Shown here: positions 43,972 through 52,148 of the stretch, piece after piece
Layout: each line of letters starts with the position of its first letter
Position numbering within the stretch: position 1 is the stretch's first letter
From: Phycisphaerae bacterium
Lineage (GTDB): Bacteria; Planctomycetota; Phycisphaerae; Phycisphaerales; SM1A02
Reading direction: 5' to 3'
DNA length: 54,844 bases
Assembly: GCA_002683195.1 (NCBI GenBank)
Contig: NYSW01000109.1
Span: forward strand, 1-54,844
The notes under the pieces: generated by a model
The model's input: the letters and a program-made list of their open reading frames with translations, nothing else
Databases searched by the model: none
Told to the model about the DNA's origin: nothing
Translations under genes and position numbers: made by a program

Positions 43972-45218
43972 AACACGACACCACACAACGGATCGCTCGA
44001 ACCCTCGGTCTGATCGTCCCACTCATCTGGTCGATCGAGGCGAATTCGAATCAAGCCGCCCCCGCTCCGGAACGTACCGGGCGATGGTCGCGGGTGATCG
44101 ACGAATCCTTGAACGTCATCGAGGGCGATCCGCTGCTCATCGATGAATCGACGGTTTCGGTGCAGCCCCTCGCCGCGGACTCGGATTCGACATCCAGCCC
44201 GGTTCGGGATGTGGTGGCGATCATCGTGGGTCCTTCGATTTCCAGGGACCTGACGGTGTCCGATCGAATGGCCGCGACCCGCGCTGGTGATGACGCCCCG
44301 ATCCGGACGTCCTACATCGAACTGGTCGACGGCCAGCGAATTCCCGGTTCGCTTCATGCTGATGATGAAGGCATGCCGGTCTGGCGCAGTGCCTGGCTCC
44401 GGGACATTCCCTTCGAACTGGAAACGCTCCGTTCGATACGACTTCAGGATGGCGCGACGGTTCCAGAGGCCACGGAGTCTGACATCATCGTGTTGTCCAA
44501 TGGCGATCGACTTTCGGGTCTGATCCTGAAGATGGATACCGAGGTGGAGATCGAGGTCGAGCGGTCCAACGGGGACATCGACGTCATTTCCATCCCGCTC
44601 GATCGAATCGCCTCGGTCTCGCTGCTCAATCCGTTCGTCCCAAGATCCGGGACCATGGTGTGGCTCCGGGGTGGTCACCGACTCGGTTCGAAATCGATTC
44701 AGATCGGTGACGACGGGTATGTCCGTCTGCTCGAACCCGCGGTGGGTGGTGATACCGCGGAGATTCCAGCGGAATTCCTCATCGGTGTGGCGACGGATGC
44801 CAATCGGATCGAATCGATCGCCTCGATGCGGATCACGGTGGCCGAGGGGCCGGATGGTGGTCTTCGACCCTGGATTCCCGAACCGAAGGTCACCACCGGT
44901 CATCATCCGCTCGACGCGGCGCCGATCCGGTTCGATGGCCCGCTCGAGGCCACGATCAGACTTCCACGTCGAGACTGTCGCTTCATGGCCACGGTGGAAC
45001 GGCCGATGGAGTCGGGTCCGGGTCGATCGGTCCTTCGAATCCTTGATGGTGACCGTGAACTGGAAGTCATCGAAATCACGCCCGAGTCACCCGTGCATCG
45101 AGTCCAGGTTCCGATTTCGGGAGATCGGCTGGTGCTTCGCATCGAGGATGGTGGTGACGGTCCGTTCCATGATTCGATCGTACTTCGGGAGGCGGTCGTG
45201 ATCAGGCCGCGTCGCTGA
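43968..45218 (+). CDS. Secreted protein of unknown function in the MoxR cluster
   Basis: A 416-residue protein starting with GTG at 43968, which overlaps the previous stop codon (GTGA). The N-terminus has a weak signal-like hydrophobic stretch (LGLIVPLIWSI). It is all-beta in appearance, with an internal repeated theme ELVDGQRIPGSL and VLSNGDRLSGLI, each followed by an RIxSVSL-like strand. The C-terminal 110 residues (ATIRLPRRDCRFMATVERP through DSIVLREAVVI) resemble NPCBM/NEW2-type carbohydrate-binding folds in strand pattern. It precedes recO by four bases. Function is not assignable; NPCBM similarity is tentative. Confidence 0.6.
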   Translation: MKHDTTQRIARTLGLIVPLIWSIEANSNQAAPAPERTGRWSRVIDESLNVIEGDPLLIDESTVSVQPLAADSDSTSSPVRDVVAIIVGPSISRDLTVSDRMAATRAGDDAPIRTSYIELVDGQRIPGSLHADDEGMPVWRSAWLRDIPFELETLRSIRLQDGATVPEATESDIIVLSNGDRLSGLILKMDTEVEIEVERSNGDIDVISIPLDRIASVSLLNPFVPRSGTMVWLRGGHRLGSKSIQIGDDGYVRLLEPAVGGDTAEIPAEFLIGVATDANRIESIASMRITVAEGPDGGLRPWIPEPKVTTGHHPLDAAPIRFDGPLEATIRLPRRDCRFMATVERPMESGPGRSVLRILDGDRELEVIEITPESPVHRVQVPISGDRLVLRIEDGGDGPFHDSIVLREAVVIRPRR

Positions 45219-45222
45219 ATCC

Positions 45223-45939
45223 ATGCCGACGATTCGCGACGAGGCGATCTGTGTGCGTCACTGGGATTTCAGTGAGACGAGCCAGACGGTCTCTTTGCTG
45301 CTTCGTGATCACGGCATGATGCGGGGACTGGCGAAGGGAGCGCGTCGGGAACGAGGTTCCTTCAGTGGCGGATTCGATCTCTTCACTCGAGGCGAGATCG
45401 TCGCGATCGTGAAACCGGGACGCGAGTTGGCGACGCTCACCGAGTGGACGCTGCTGGAAACCTTCCCGGTGCTCCGAAGGTCGGCGGCCGCCAATCGGGC
45501 GGCCTGGTACCTCGCCGACCTGGTCGGTCGTTTTCTCCAGCAACCGGAACCACATCCGTTGACCTGGCAGGCCTTGCTCGATTCACTGCAGGGCATGCAG
45601 GCGGGGGAGGACGTCGAACGAGCGACCCTCACCTTCCAATGGCGACTGCTCTGTGATGTCGGTTACAGACCTCGTCTGGATCTCGAGGGCATCGAGGGCG
45701 ACACGGTGGCCTTCAGTCCTGAAAGTGGAGGGGTGGTCACGGATACCGGTGCCGGTGATCGGTGGCGAGTTCGCCGAACGACGGTTGATCTCCTGATCGA
45801 GATCGATGATCTGCACGGGATCATTCCGGATCACGCCGATCTTCCGAGCATCGATCGTGCCAGTCGATTGCTGGCGGCCTGGACCAGAGAGCTGCTCGGA
45901 GTCGAAAGCGTCCCAATGCGACTCCTGTTCGGATCATGA
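45223..45939 (+). CDS. recO: DNA repair protein RecO
   Basis: RecO helps load RecA on single-stranded DNA with RecF/RecR. The 238-residue product begins with the OB-fold pattern DEAICVRHWDFSETSQTVSL followed by RGLAKGARRERGSF, as in RecO. The helical C-terminal domain lacks the four-Cys zinc finger found in many RecO proteins. It sits four bases after the unknown secreted protein, so it may be transcribed with the MoxR cluster, which is an unusual context. Family assignment is good. Confidence 0.88.
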   Translation: MPTIRDEAICVRHWDFSETSQTVSLLLRDHGMMRGLAKGARRERGSFSGGFDLFTRGEIVAIVKPGRELATLTEWTLLETFPVLRRSAAANRAAWYLADLVGRFLQQPEPHPLTWQALLDSLQGMQAGEDVERATLTFQWRLLCDVGYRPRLDLEGIEGDTVAFSPESGGVVTDTGAGDRWRVRRTTVDLLIEIDDLHGIIPDHADLPSIDRASRLLAAWTRELLGVESVPMRLLFGS

Positions 45940-46067
45940 CGATCAGGCGCCGCTTCTCGGACCTTCCAACCCATCGCTCGAGCCACGAGGCTGCAGATCC
46001 GCCGCCGGTGATCCGATCCGACACCATCGGGATCGAGGATCGCGACGACACCTGGGAGGAGAATGAG

Positions 46068-47552
46068 ATGAACGACGCGGCGCTCGCCCGGATCATGAAC
46101 AGTCCACAGATGCCGACCCTGCCCGCGGTGGCGGTCCAGGTGCTTGATCTCACGAGTCGTCGTGATGTCGAACTCGGTGAGATCGCCAGCGTCGTCGAGC
46201 ACGATCCAGCGATCGCGACCAGGGTTCTCAAGACCGTGAACTCGAGTTTCTACGGTCTGACCCGTCGGGTCGGAAGCATTCGGCAGGCACTGGCCTATCT
46301 GGGCATGGAGACCGTTCGTGGTCTGGTGCTCGGGTTCAGCCTCGCCCGGACGTTCCGCGCCGATCATGACGTGGTCTTCGATTTCAACGATTACTGGCGA
46401 CGAAGCATTCTTGCCGCGAGTGCCGCGAGAGCGCTGGCGGGAATCGTCCGCAGTGCGGACCCGGATGAGGCGTTCGTCGCCGCACTGGTTCGAGACATCG
46501 GAATGATCGCGCTTTGGAAGCACTTCGATGATCGATACCTTCAACTTCTCGATCTCTGCCAGGGTGACCACGCCAAGCTCGCCGGACTCGAGCGGCGTCA
46601 CTTCGAAGTCGATCACGCGGAGATCGGTGCGGGAATGATCGAAGGTTGGAAATTCCCCTCCAACATCGTCGACGTGGTCCTGCTTCATCATCATGGCACC
46701 GAAGTCGCGGCCTCGGAAGAGGACATGCGTCGAATCGTCCTGCTCGCGGGTGATGTGGCGGAGAGCCTTTCGGAGGAGTCGCCACGAAGCCAGGCCGCTC
46801 TTCGTCGATATGAAACACGGGCCGCGGAATGGTTCGATCTGCGACGCGGCACCGCAAGGGCGGCCCTGCAGTCGATCATCGATCACGCGACCGAACTCTC
46901 TCGATTGTTCGAACTCGACACTGGAAGCATGCCCGATGTGGATTCGATCCTCGAAGAGGCCGACCGGCTTCGACGCGAGAATCGAGTCATCGTTCCGAGT
47001 GCGGAAGAAAACATCGATCGAGATCAACTGACCGGCCTTCCGGAACGGACCTCGTTCCAGAACGACCTGCTGGACCGATTCGATGAATCCGGTACGGCCT
47101 CCGAACCGACAGCGGTGCTGCTGGTGGCGGTCGACGGCATGCGGGAGATCAATCGTGACGGAGGACCGGGAAGTGGTGACGCAGCGCTCGCCAGAGCTTC
47201 GGAGGCCGTCAACCGGGCGTGTCGCGAAGCGTGCGGTGACCAGGTCATGGTCTACCGTTTCGTGGGTGCGGAACTCGCCGTTCTGGTGAAGGGTGATGCG
47301 GCCACCAGCATCACCTCGCTCTCCGATCGGATCAGCGCCGCGGTCCGTCTGGCTCCGCTGGCCGATCAGAATCTGGGCTTGCTGAGCCTCGGAGTCTCGA
47401 TCGGCACCGCCAACCGAGATTCCGAATCGGGGCCGGGAAGCCCGGACGAACTGCTCCGTGCCGCCATGGTGGCCCTGAGCGAGGCACGTCGCGCGGGTGG
47501 AGATGCGATCGTTCACTGGGGTGATCAGGAACTGGTGGCGATCGCCGCCTGA
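46068..47552 (+). CDS. HDOD-domain signalling protein with degenerate GGDEF domain
   Basis: A 494-residue protein with an HDOD domain (about 8-210: LPAVAVQVLDLTSR, VEHDPAIATRVLKTVNSSFYG, LVRDIGMIALWKHF) and a C-terminal GGDEF-like domain (about 325-490) that begins DQLTGLPERTSFQNDL. The active-site position reads RFVGAELAVL instead of GG-[DE]-EF, so it should not make cyclic di-GMP and may act as a sensor. The frame is open from 45936, overlapping the recO stop, but the ATG at 46068 has the best ribosome-binding site in the window (GGGAGGAG seven bases upstream), so I choose it; the longer start would add 44 unconserved residues. Confidence 0.85.
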   Translation: MNDAALARIMNSPQMPTLPAVAVQVLDLTSRRDVELGEIASVVEHDPAIATRVLKTVNSSFYGLTRRVGSIRQALAYLGMETVRGLVLGFSLARTFRADHDVVFDFNDYWRRSILAASAARALAGIVRSADPDEAFVAALVRDIGMIALWKHFDDRYLQLLDLCQGDHAKLAGLERRHFEVDHAEIGAGMIEGWKFPSNIVDVVLLHHHGTEVAASEEDMRRIVLLAGDVAESLSEESPRSQAALRRYETRAAEWFDLRRGTARAALQSIIDHATELSRLFELDTGSMPDVDSILEEADRLRRENRVIVPSAEENIDRDQLTGLPERTSFQNDLLDRFDESGTASEPTAVLLVAVDGMREINRDGGPGSGDAALARASEAVNRACREACGDQVMVYRFVGAELAVLVKGDAATSITSLSDRISAAVRLAPLADQNLGLLSLGVSIGTANRDSESGPGSPDELLRAAMVALSEARRAGGDAIVHWGDQELVAIAA

Positions 47553-47557
47553 GAGGT

Positions 47558-48787
47558 TCAGCCGCCGCCGCGGATCACCAGGAGTTCATCCAATGGGTGA
47601 GCTTCGAGGTAGGCGCGGACGTCCTCGATGCCGACCGCATCGATCCGGGCGATCTCTTCGTCAAGCGAGGTGTGGGGAAGTCCGTAGGTCCATCGACTGC
47701 CCAACCGGGTCATCCGGCCCATGGGTCGTTCACTGGCGAGCATTGCCGCGGTCGCGATCTTGGCTCGGCTCCGAAGCAGCGCGTCGTCGTTGATCTTCTC
47801 CATGATCCGGACCATCTCACGTCGTACGATCGCTTCCACCTTTTCGGAATTCTCCGGGCCACAGACGACGGTGGCGATCGCTTCGCCGGAACCATCCCGC
47901 GTATCCAGATGCATGGCGGCCTCTTCGGCCAGACCGGTCTCGATCAGCTCCCAGAAGAAGGTCGATCCTTCCTGGTCTCCCAGCACTCGAAGGGCCTGGG
48001 CTCCGGCGTACTTGAGCTCATCGCCGATACCGACACTGGGGGCCATGAACATGAGATATCGCTGCTGGATCTCGGGCAGCTTGACCTCGAGTTCCCCGGG
48101 GACGAATTCGATCGTTCCAAGATCTCGTCCGGGCTCCCCCTTCGGCCAATGCCCGCACAGCGACTCGGCCAGCGCGACGAGGTGGTCGAAATCGATCCGG
48201 CCACTTGCGGCCAGAACCGAATTGTCCGCGCTGTATCGTCGGTTGAAGTATTCACGCATCAGCTCGGGGGTGAGGGCGGAAACGGTCTCCTTGGTGCCCA
48301 AAACCCGATGCCCGAGGGTGTGATTTCCGTAGTACCGCTCCAGTGCCTGTTCGTAGAGCACCCAGAAGGGTTGATCGTCGTACATCGCGATCTCCTCCAG
48401 GATGACGCCCTTCTCCTCCTCGAAGTCCTCGGGGCGAAGCGAGGGACGAAGGATGTCGGCCAGGATCTCGAGGGCGGGATCCAGGGCGTCGAAGGGCACG
48501 TGGGCGTAGTAGGCCGTCTGTTCGGCACTCGTGAATGCATTGTGATTCGCCCCGAGATCGTCAAACCCGCGATTCACATCCTCGGCGGTCCGGGTTTCCG
48601 TGCCCTTGAACATCATGTGTTCAAGGAAATGACTGACCCCCATCACCTCTGACGACTCGTCGCGAGCTCCGGTCCGAAAGAAGAACCCGGCGGCGGCTGT
48701 GAGGGCATCAGGGACGATTTCAGCCTGAATGGTGAGGCCATTGGAGAGGACGGCTTCGCGGAACTCGACGGGTGCGGAGGTGGTCAT
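47558..48787 (-). CDS. M16-family zinc metallopeptidase
   Basis: A 409-residue peptidase of the pitrilysin/processing-peptidase family. The inverted zinc motif is HFLEH in VSHFLEHMMFKGT, with the downstream Glu ligand in ILEEIAMYDDQPFW; the R/Y-type C-terminal half contains SRWTYGLP. The size matches single-unit M16B enzymes that work as dimers. There is no signal peptide. It converges on the HDOD gene with a five-base gap and is divergent from lipA. The ATG at 48787 is supported by TATCCT seven bases upstream; the longer open frame overlaps lipA. Confidence 0.92.
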   Translation of the reverse strand: MTTSAPVEFREAVLSNGLTIQAEIVPDALTAAAGFFFRTGARDESSEVMGVSHFLEHMMFKGTETRTAEDVNRGFDDLGANHNAFTSAEQTAYYAHVPFDALDPALEILADILRPSLRPEDFEEEKGVILEEIAMYDDQPFWVLYEQALERYYGNHTLGHRVLGTKETVSALTPELMREYFNRRYSADNSVLAASGRIDFDHLVALAESLCGHWPKGEPGRDLGTIEFVPGELEVKLPEIQQRYLMFMAPSVGIGDELKYAGAQALRVLGDQEGSTFFWELIETGLAEEAAMHLDTRDGSGEAIATVVCGPENSEKVEAIVRREMVRIMEKINDDALLRSRAKIATAAMLASERPMGRMTRLGSRWTYGLPHTSLDEEIARIDAVGIEDVRAYLEAHPLDELLVIRGGG

Positions 48788-48794
48788 GGTGAAG

Positions 48795-48800
48795 AGGATA
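48795..48800 (-). promoter_or_regulatory. TANNNT box (TATCCT) seven bases before the M16 peptidase ATG
   Basis: TATCCT then CTTCACC then ATG on the minus strand, identical in hexamer and spacing to the box before the DUF1080 gene. A leaderless transcript is suggested. Confidence 0.45.
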
Positions 48801-48872
48801 GGGCCATGAGCGGTTCTTCGAGCCTTGAGGCCGGTTTCGGCCGACTCGAATCGGAGCCGCGAGGTGACTAGA

Positions 48873-50012
48873 ATGGACGACTCAATGGACCGCGACTCTT
48901 CCATCGACGATATTCGGACCGCCAGCGCCACCGGTGACTCGACCCCGGCGAGCCCGGCTGCCATCAATCGAACCACCGCCCGACATCCCCGGGCCCTCGG
49001 CGGGGACACCGCCCGGGCGACCCTCGGAACCGCAAGCCTCTCGCTCACCGGAATGGTGCTCGACAACCAGGCTTCGGCCCAGCAGATGCGAGTCGGCCGA
49101 AAACCGGATTGGCTTCGGGCTCAGGTTCCCGGTGGCGAGGGCTATCACAAGCTCAAGTCCCTGATCGACGAGCATCGACTCCACACCGTGTGCCAGGAGG
49201 CCAGCTGCCCCAACATGGGCGAGTGCTGGTCACGGGGCACCGCCACGATCATGATCCTCGGGGACACCTGCACCCGAAGCTGTGGCTTCTGCAATGTGAA
49301 GACCGGAAAGCCCATGCCGGTCGACGACGACGAACCACGTCGGGTCGCCGAAGTGCTTTCGCAGATCAAATTGAAGCATGTGGTCATCACCAGCGTCGAC
49401 CGCGATGACCAGCCCGATGGTGGAGCACGGATCTGGGCCGAAACGATTCAGGCGGTTCACGAAGCCTGTCCGGATACCAGTGTCGAAGTGCTGGTTGGAG
49501 ATTTCAAGGGAGTCGAACGCGACATCCAACTCGTCTGCGACGCCCGTCCGGAGATCATCAGCCACAACATGGAGACCGTGGATCGAATGCATCCCGCGGT
49601 CCGACCCCAGGCCCGGTACGACCGAAGTCTCAAGGTCCTGCAGCAGTTCAAGGCCAACGGCCTGGTCACCAAGACGGGAATCATGTTGGGGATCGGAGAG
49701 CACGAGCACGAGGTCCTCGACCTCATGGACGATGTTCAGGCCTGGAGCGACTGCGACATTCTCACCGTCGGTCAATATCTTCAGCCGACTCGGAACCACC
49801 TTCCGATCGACCGCTGGGTCCATCCCGACGAGTTCTCTCGACTGCGTGAAAAGGCTCTGGAGAAGGGCTTCGAAGTCTGTGAGAGCGGTCCATTGGTGCG
49901 ATCGAGTTACCACGCCGAAGAACAGGCTGAGAAACTCAGCCCCGAGCGGGCCGATGTGCATGGCCGGATGAAGAAGCTGATCGCTCAGGCGCGGGAACGC
50001 GGATCCGCCTGA
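48873..50012 (+). CDS. lipA: Lipoyl synthase
   Basis: Inserts two sulfur atoms into octanoyl groups on lipoyl domains. The radical SAM cluster motif is CTRSCGFC, the auxiliary cluster Cys set is CQEASCPNMGEC, and the C-terminal RSSYHAEE supplies the conserved Ser ligand. GDFKGV, SHNMETV and MLGIGE are further LipA marks. The start at 48873 is chosen because GAGGTG lies six bases upstream. It gives about 75 residues of Ala/Thr/Pro-rich sequence before the LipA core; a start at the ATG at 49053 would remove most of it. A strong terminator follows at 50040-50078. No lipB is in the window. Confidence 0.95.
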   Translation: MDDSMDRDSSIDDIRTASATGDSTPASPAAINRTTARHPRALGGDTARATLGTASLSLTGMVLDNQASAQQMRVGRKPDWLRAQVPGGEGYHKLKSLIDEHRLHTVCQEASCPNMGECWSRGTATIMILGDTCTRSCGFCNVKTGKPMPVDDDEPRRVAEVLSQIKLKHVVITSVDRDDQPDGGARIWAETIQAVHEACPDTSVEVLVGDFKGVERDIQLVCDARPEIISHNMETVDRMHPAVRPQARYDRSLKVLQQFKANGLVTKTGIMLGIGEHEHEVLDLMDDVQAWSDCDILTVGQYLQPTRNHLPIDRWVHPDEFSRLREKALEKGFEVCESGPLVRSSYHAEEQAEKLSPERADVHGRMKKLIAQARERGSA

Positions 50013-50039
50013 TCCCTCGTCCTGATTCCGATTCAAAAG

Positions 50040-50078
50040 GACCCTCGCAGCGCCGAATTCAATGGCGCTGCGAGGGTC
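50040..50078. terminator. Strong bidirectional intrinsic terminator
   Basis: A 15-bp perfect stem (50040-50054 with 50064-50078, nine-base loop) is followed by TTTCTTCT on the plus strand and CTTTT on the minus strand. It lies between the convergent lipA and repeat-protein genes and should end both transcripts. Confidence 0.88.
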
Positions 50079-50111
50079 TTTCTTCTCCCCGAATCGCTGG
50101 TCCAGATCCGA

Positions 50112-51809
50112 TCAGTCATCCATCTGCATGGCGCGATTCATCTGCTTCTGCATCTGTTCGATGGTCATTTCCTTGTTCGCGACCATCTTGATCATTCGAA
50201 GATACTGCTCTTCGATCTGGCCGACCATCCTGCCTTCATCGCTGTCCTTCGTGATCTCTTCTCGAATCGCGGCAAGCTTGAGATGCATGTCCATCAGCTT
50301 CATCTCGTTGTTCTTCACCAGCTCGAACATTCGCAGATACTCGCTCTGGTATCTCGCCAGACCCTTCGCGGCCTCGGTTTCACCTGCGGCCACCATGCGG
50401 AGTTCGACCAGCTGCTGCTGCATGTCCGCCATGGTCATTTCGTTGTTCTTCACCATCTCGAACATCCGTAGATATTCGCCCTGATAATCCAAGACCTTCT
50501 CCGCGTCTTCCGCGTCCTCGTGATCCGCTTCACGGAATTCGACCAGCCTCAGCTGCATCTCCTCCTCGGTCATCTCACCGTTCGCCACCATCTCGGAAAA
50601 CCGAACGTATTTTTCCTCATCCCGGCTCTTCTTCGCGGTCACTTTCAGATGGCGGACCATGGCTTCGACCCGAGCATCGGTTCTCGCCTCGGAATCATCT
50701 TCGGTCGCGACCATGTTCTCCTCCATCATTTCGACCCTGACCAGGAACTCTTCCGACGTGATGGTCCCGGTCTTGATCATGTCGATCATCTTCGTGACCT
50801 CGGCGTTGTACTCGGCCTGAGTGAACTTCTTTCGTCCCTTCAGTTTCGCTTCCGTCGCGCGATATCGGTTCCACAGCTTCTCTTCCGCGTCATCGAAGGT
50901 CGCCTTCGCCTCCGCCTTGCTGATCTCGCCCTTCGAGATCTTCGATCGAAGATCCCGGCTCATGGCCAGCAAGCGCTGTTCGATCTGCTTTCGGAGGGCA
51001 TCGAGTTCTGATTTCATCCTCGTTTCCGCCTGTTCAATCTCCGCCGCTCGATACCGGTTCCACATCTTCTTCTCGGCCTGGTCGAACGTCGTTCTGGCGT
51101 CGATCTCGCCGATCTCGCCCGCTTCGACCTGCTTGCGGAGATCCTCACTCATGGATTCAAGGCGTTGCTCGATCTGCTTCTTGAGTGCTTCGAGGTCCTG
51201 GTTCGCTTCGGCCTCTTCTTTGGTTCGTTGCCGCTTCTCCAATTCCTGATATCGGAGTTCCATCCTTCTGTTGGTCGCGGCATATCGTTCGTCGGCCTGG
51301 GCTCGGGTCAGGTCGCCGACTTCGACTCGCTTGTCCAGATCCCTGGCCATCGCCGTCATGCGTTCATCGATCTCGACCCTGATCTGGGCGAGGTCGATGG
51401 TGGGTGCGGTCAGGGGTTCGGAGGATTTTCGACCATCACTGATCGCGTAGATGGACTTGATCTGCCGGTCGAATCTGGAGGTGGCGGCTTCATCGGAGAT
51501 GTCACCCGCCTCGAGCTTCTTCAGCATTTTCGCGTGGGCTTTGAGGATGGCGTCGATCTGATTCTGGTTCAACTGGCCGGTTTCAAAATCGCCGGTCAGC
51601 GTTTCCCGTATTCGTTCCGCGGTCGGGAATTTCCGGCCCCTTTCATCCTGAATGCCTTGCTCCCACCGGCCTCGGGCGTTCGCGGTCGACTCGACCGTCA
51701 CGGAGACGGTTGCAACTCCGGCGATCATCGCGATTGCGGTGGCGAACCTCCATCCAGAGGTTCGGAGAACCGTCCCATGAATGCCGAGTGAGCGTGAAGA
51801 GTGATTCAT
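50112..51809 (-). CDS. Secreted protein with two families of tandem helical repeats
   Basis: An unknown protein of 565 residues with an N-terminal signal segment (about 21-44, AIAMIAGVATVSVTV). The first half has three clear repeats about 64 residues apart (near 140, 205 and 269), each with the pattern EIxxRLxxMxxDLRxxxxxGEI followed by a W-N-R-Y-R-type end; a more divergent copy precedes them. The second half has four copies of a unit like YLRMFEMVKNNEMTMADMQ, beginning near 401, 446, 491 and 536, exactly 45 residues apart. All units look helical and charged. The start at 51809 is preferred over an upstream ATG at 51836 because GGAA lies eight bases before it. No domain is recognised; the architecture suggests a rod-like envelope protein. 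The strand is leftward, ending at the bidirectional terminator. Confidence 0.8.
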   Translation of the reverse strand: MNHSSRSLGIHGTVLRTSGWRFATAIAMIAGVATVSVTVESTANARGRWEQGIQDERGRKFPTAERIRETLTGDFETGQLNQNQIDAILKAHAKMLKKLEAGDISDEAATSRFDRQIKSIYAISDGRKSSEPLTAPTIDLAQIRVEIDERMTAMARDLDKRVEVGDLTRAQADERYAATNRRMELRYQELEKRQRTKEEAEANQDLEALKKQIEQRLESMSEDLRKQVEAGEIGEIDARTTFDQAEKKMWNRYRAAEIEQAETRMKSELDALRKQIEQRLLAMSRDLRSKISKGEISKAEAKATFDDAEEKLWNRYRATEAKLKGRKKFTQAEYNAEVTKMIDMIKTGTITSEEFLVRVEMMEENMVATEDDSEARTDARVEAMVRHLKVTAKKSRDEEKYVRFSEMVANGEMTEEEMQLRLVEFREADHEDAEDAEKVLDYQGEYLRMFEMVKNNEMTMADMQQQLVELRMVAAGETEAAKGLARYQSEYLRMFELVKNNEMKLMDMHLKLAAIREEITKDSDEGRMVGQIEEQYLRMIKMVANKEMTIEQMQKQMNRAMQMDD

Positions 51810-52148
51810 ACGGGAAGTTCCAGAGCTGGTGAACATGGCGGCTCGGGTCGAGGTCGGGTTCGCTGACGGTGGTCAAATGGGAAAAGCACCGTTCGTCGAT
51901 GGTATGAAAACACCCGGCCGGCTCCAAACACCTTCAGTTTGGAACCTCGGGACGGACAGGATCGGACGGGGGATCCGATGATCGATTCAAAGTTCAGGGT
52001 CTGAGAAAAATGAGGCGTACGAGGTATTCAGGCCCGACTTGGCGTTTCGGTCGCGAAGTCACAGTATTTCGGTTTATGCTTCAGAGGCGGACGTGGTTTC
52101 AGGACGTTCCGTTTCCGAATAACAATTCCCTCTCAGGGTGATGAAGAC
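51810..52148. other. Divergent intergenic region with an inverted repeat
   Basis: This 339-base stretch separates two divergent secreted-protein genes. It contains the inverted repeat GGCTCCAAAC / GTTTGGAACC (51920-51929 and 51937-51946, one mismatch, seven-base loop) and TATGCT at 52075-52080, a possible -10 element for the rightward gene. The local sequence around 52000-52080 is richer in A and T than the coding DNA. No small ORF with a convincing start was found. Confidence 0.45.

Noticed and set aside
48869..48874. TAGAAT as a leaderless-type box for lipA
   Set aside because: The next in-frame ATG is ten bases away, outside the 6-7 base spacing of the other cases, and a ribosome-binding sequence is present.
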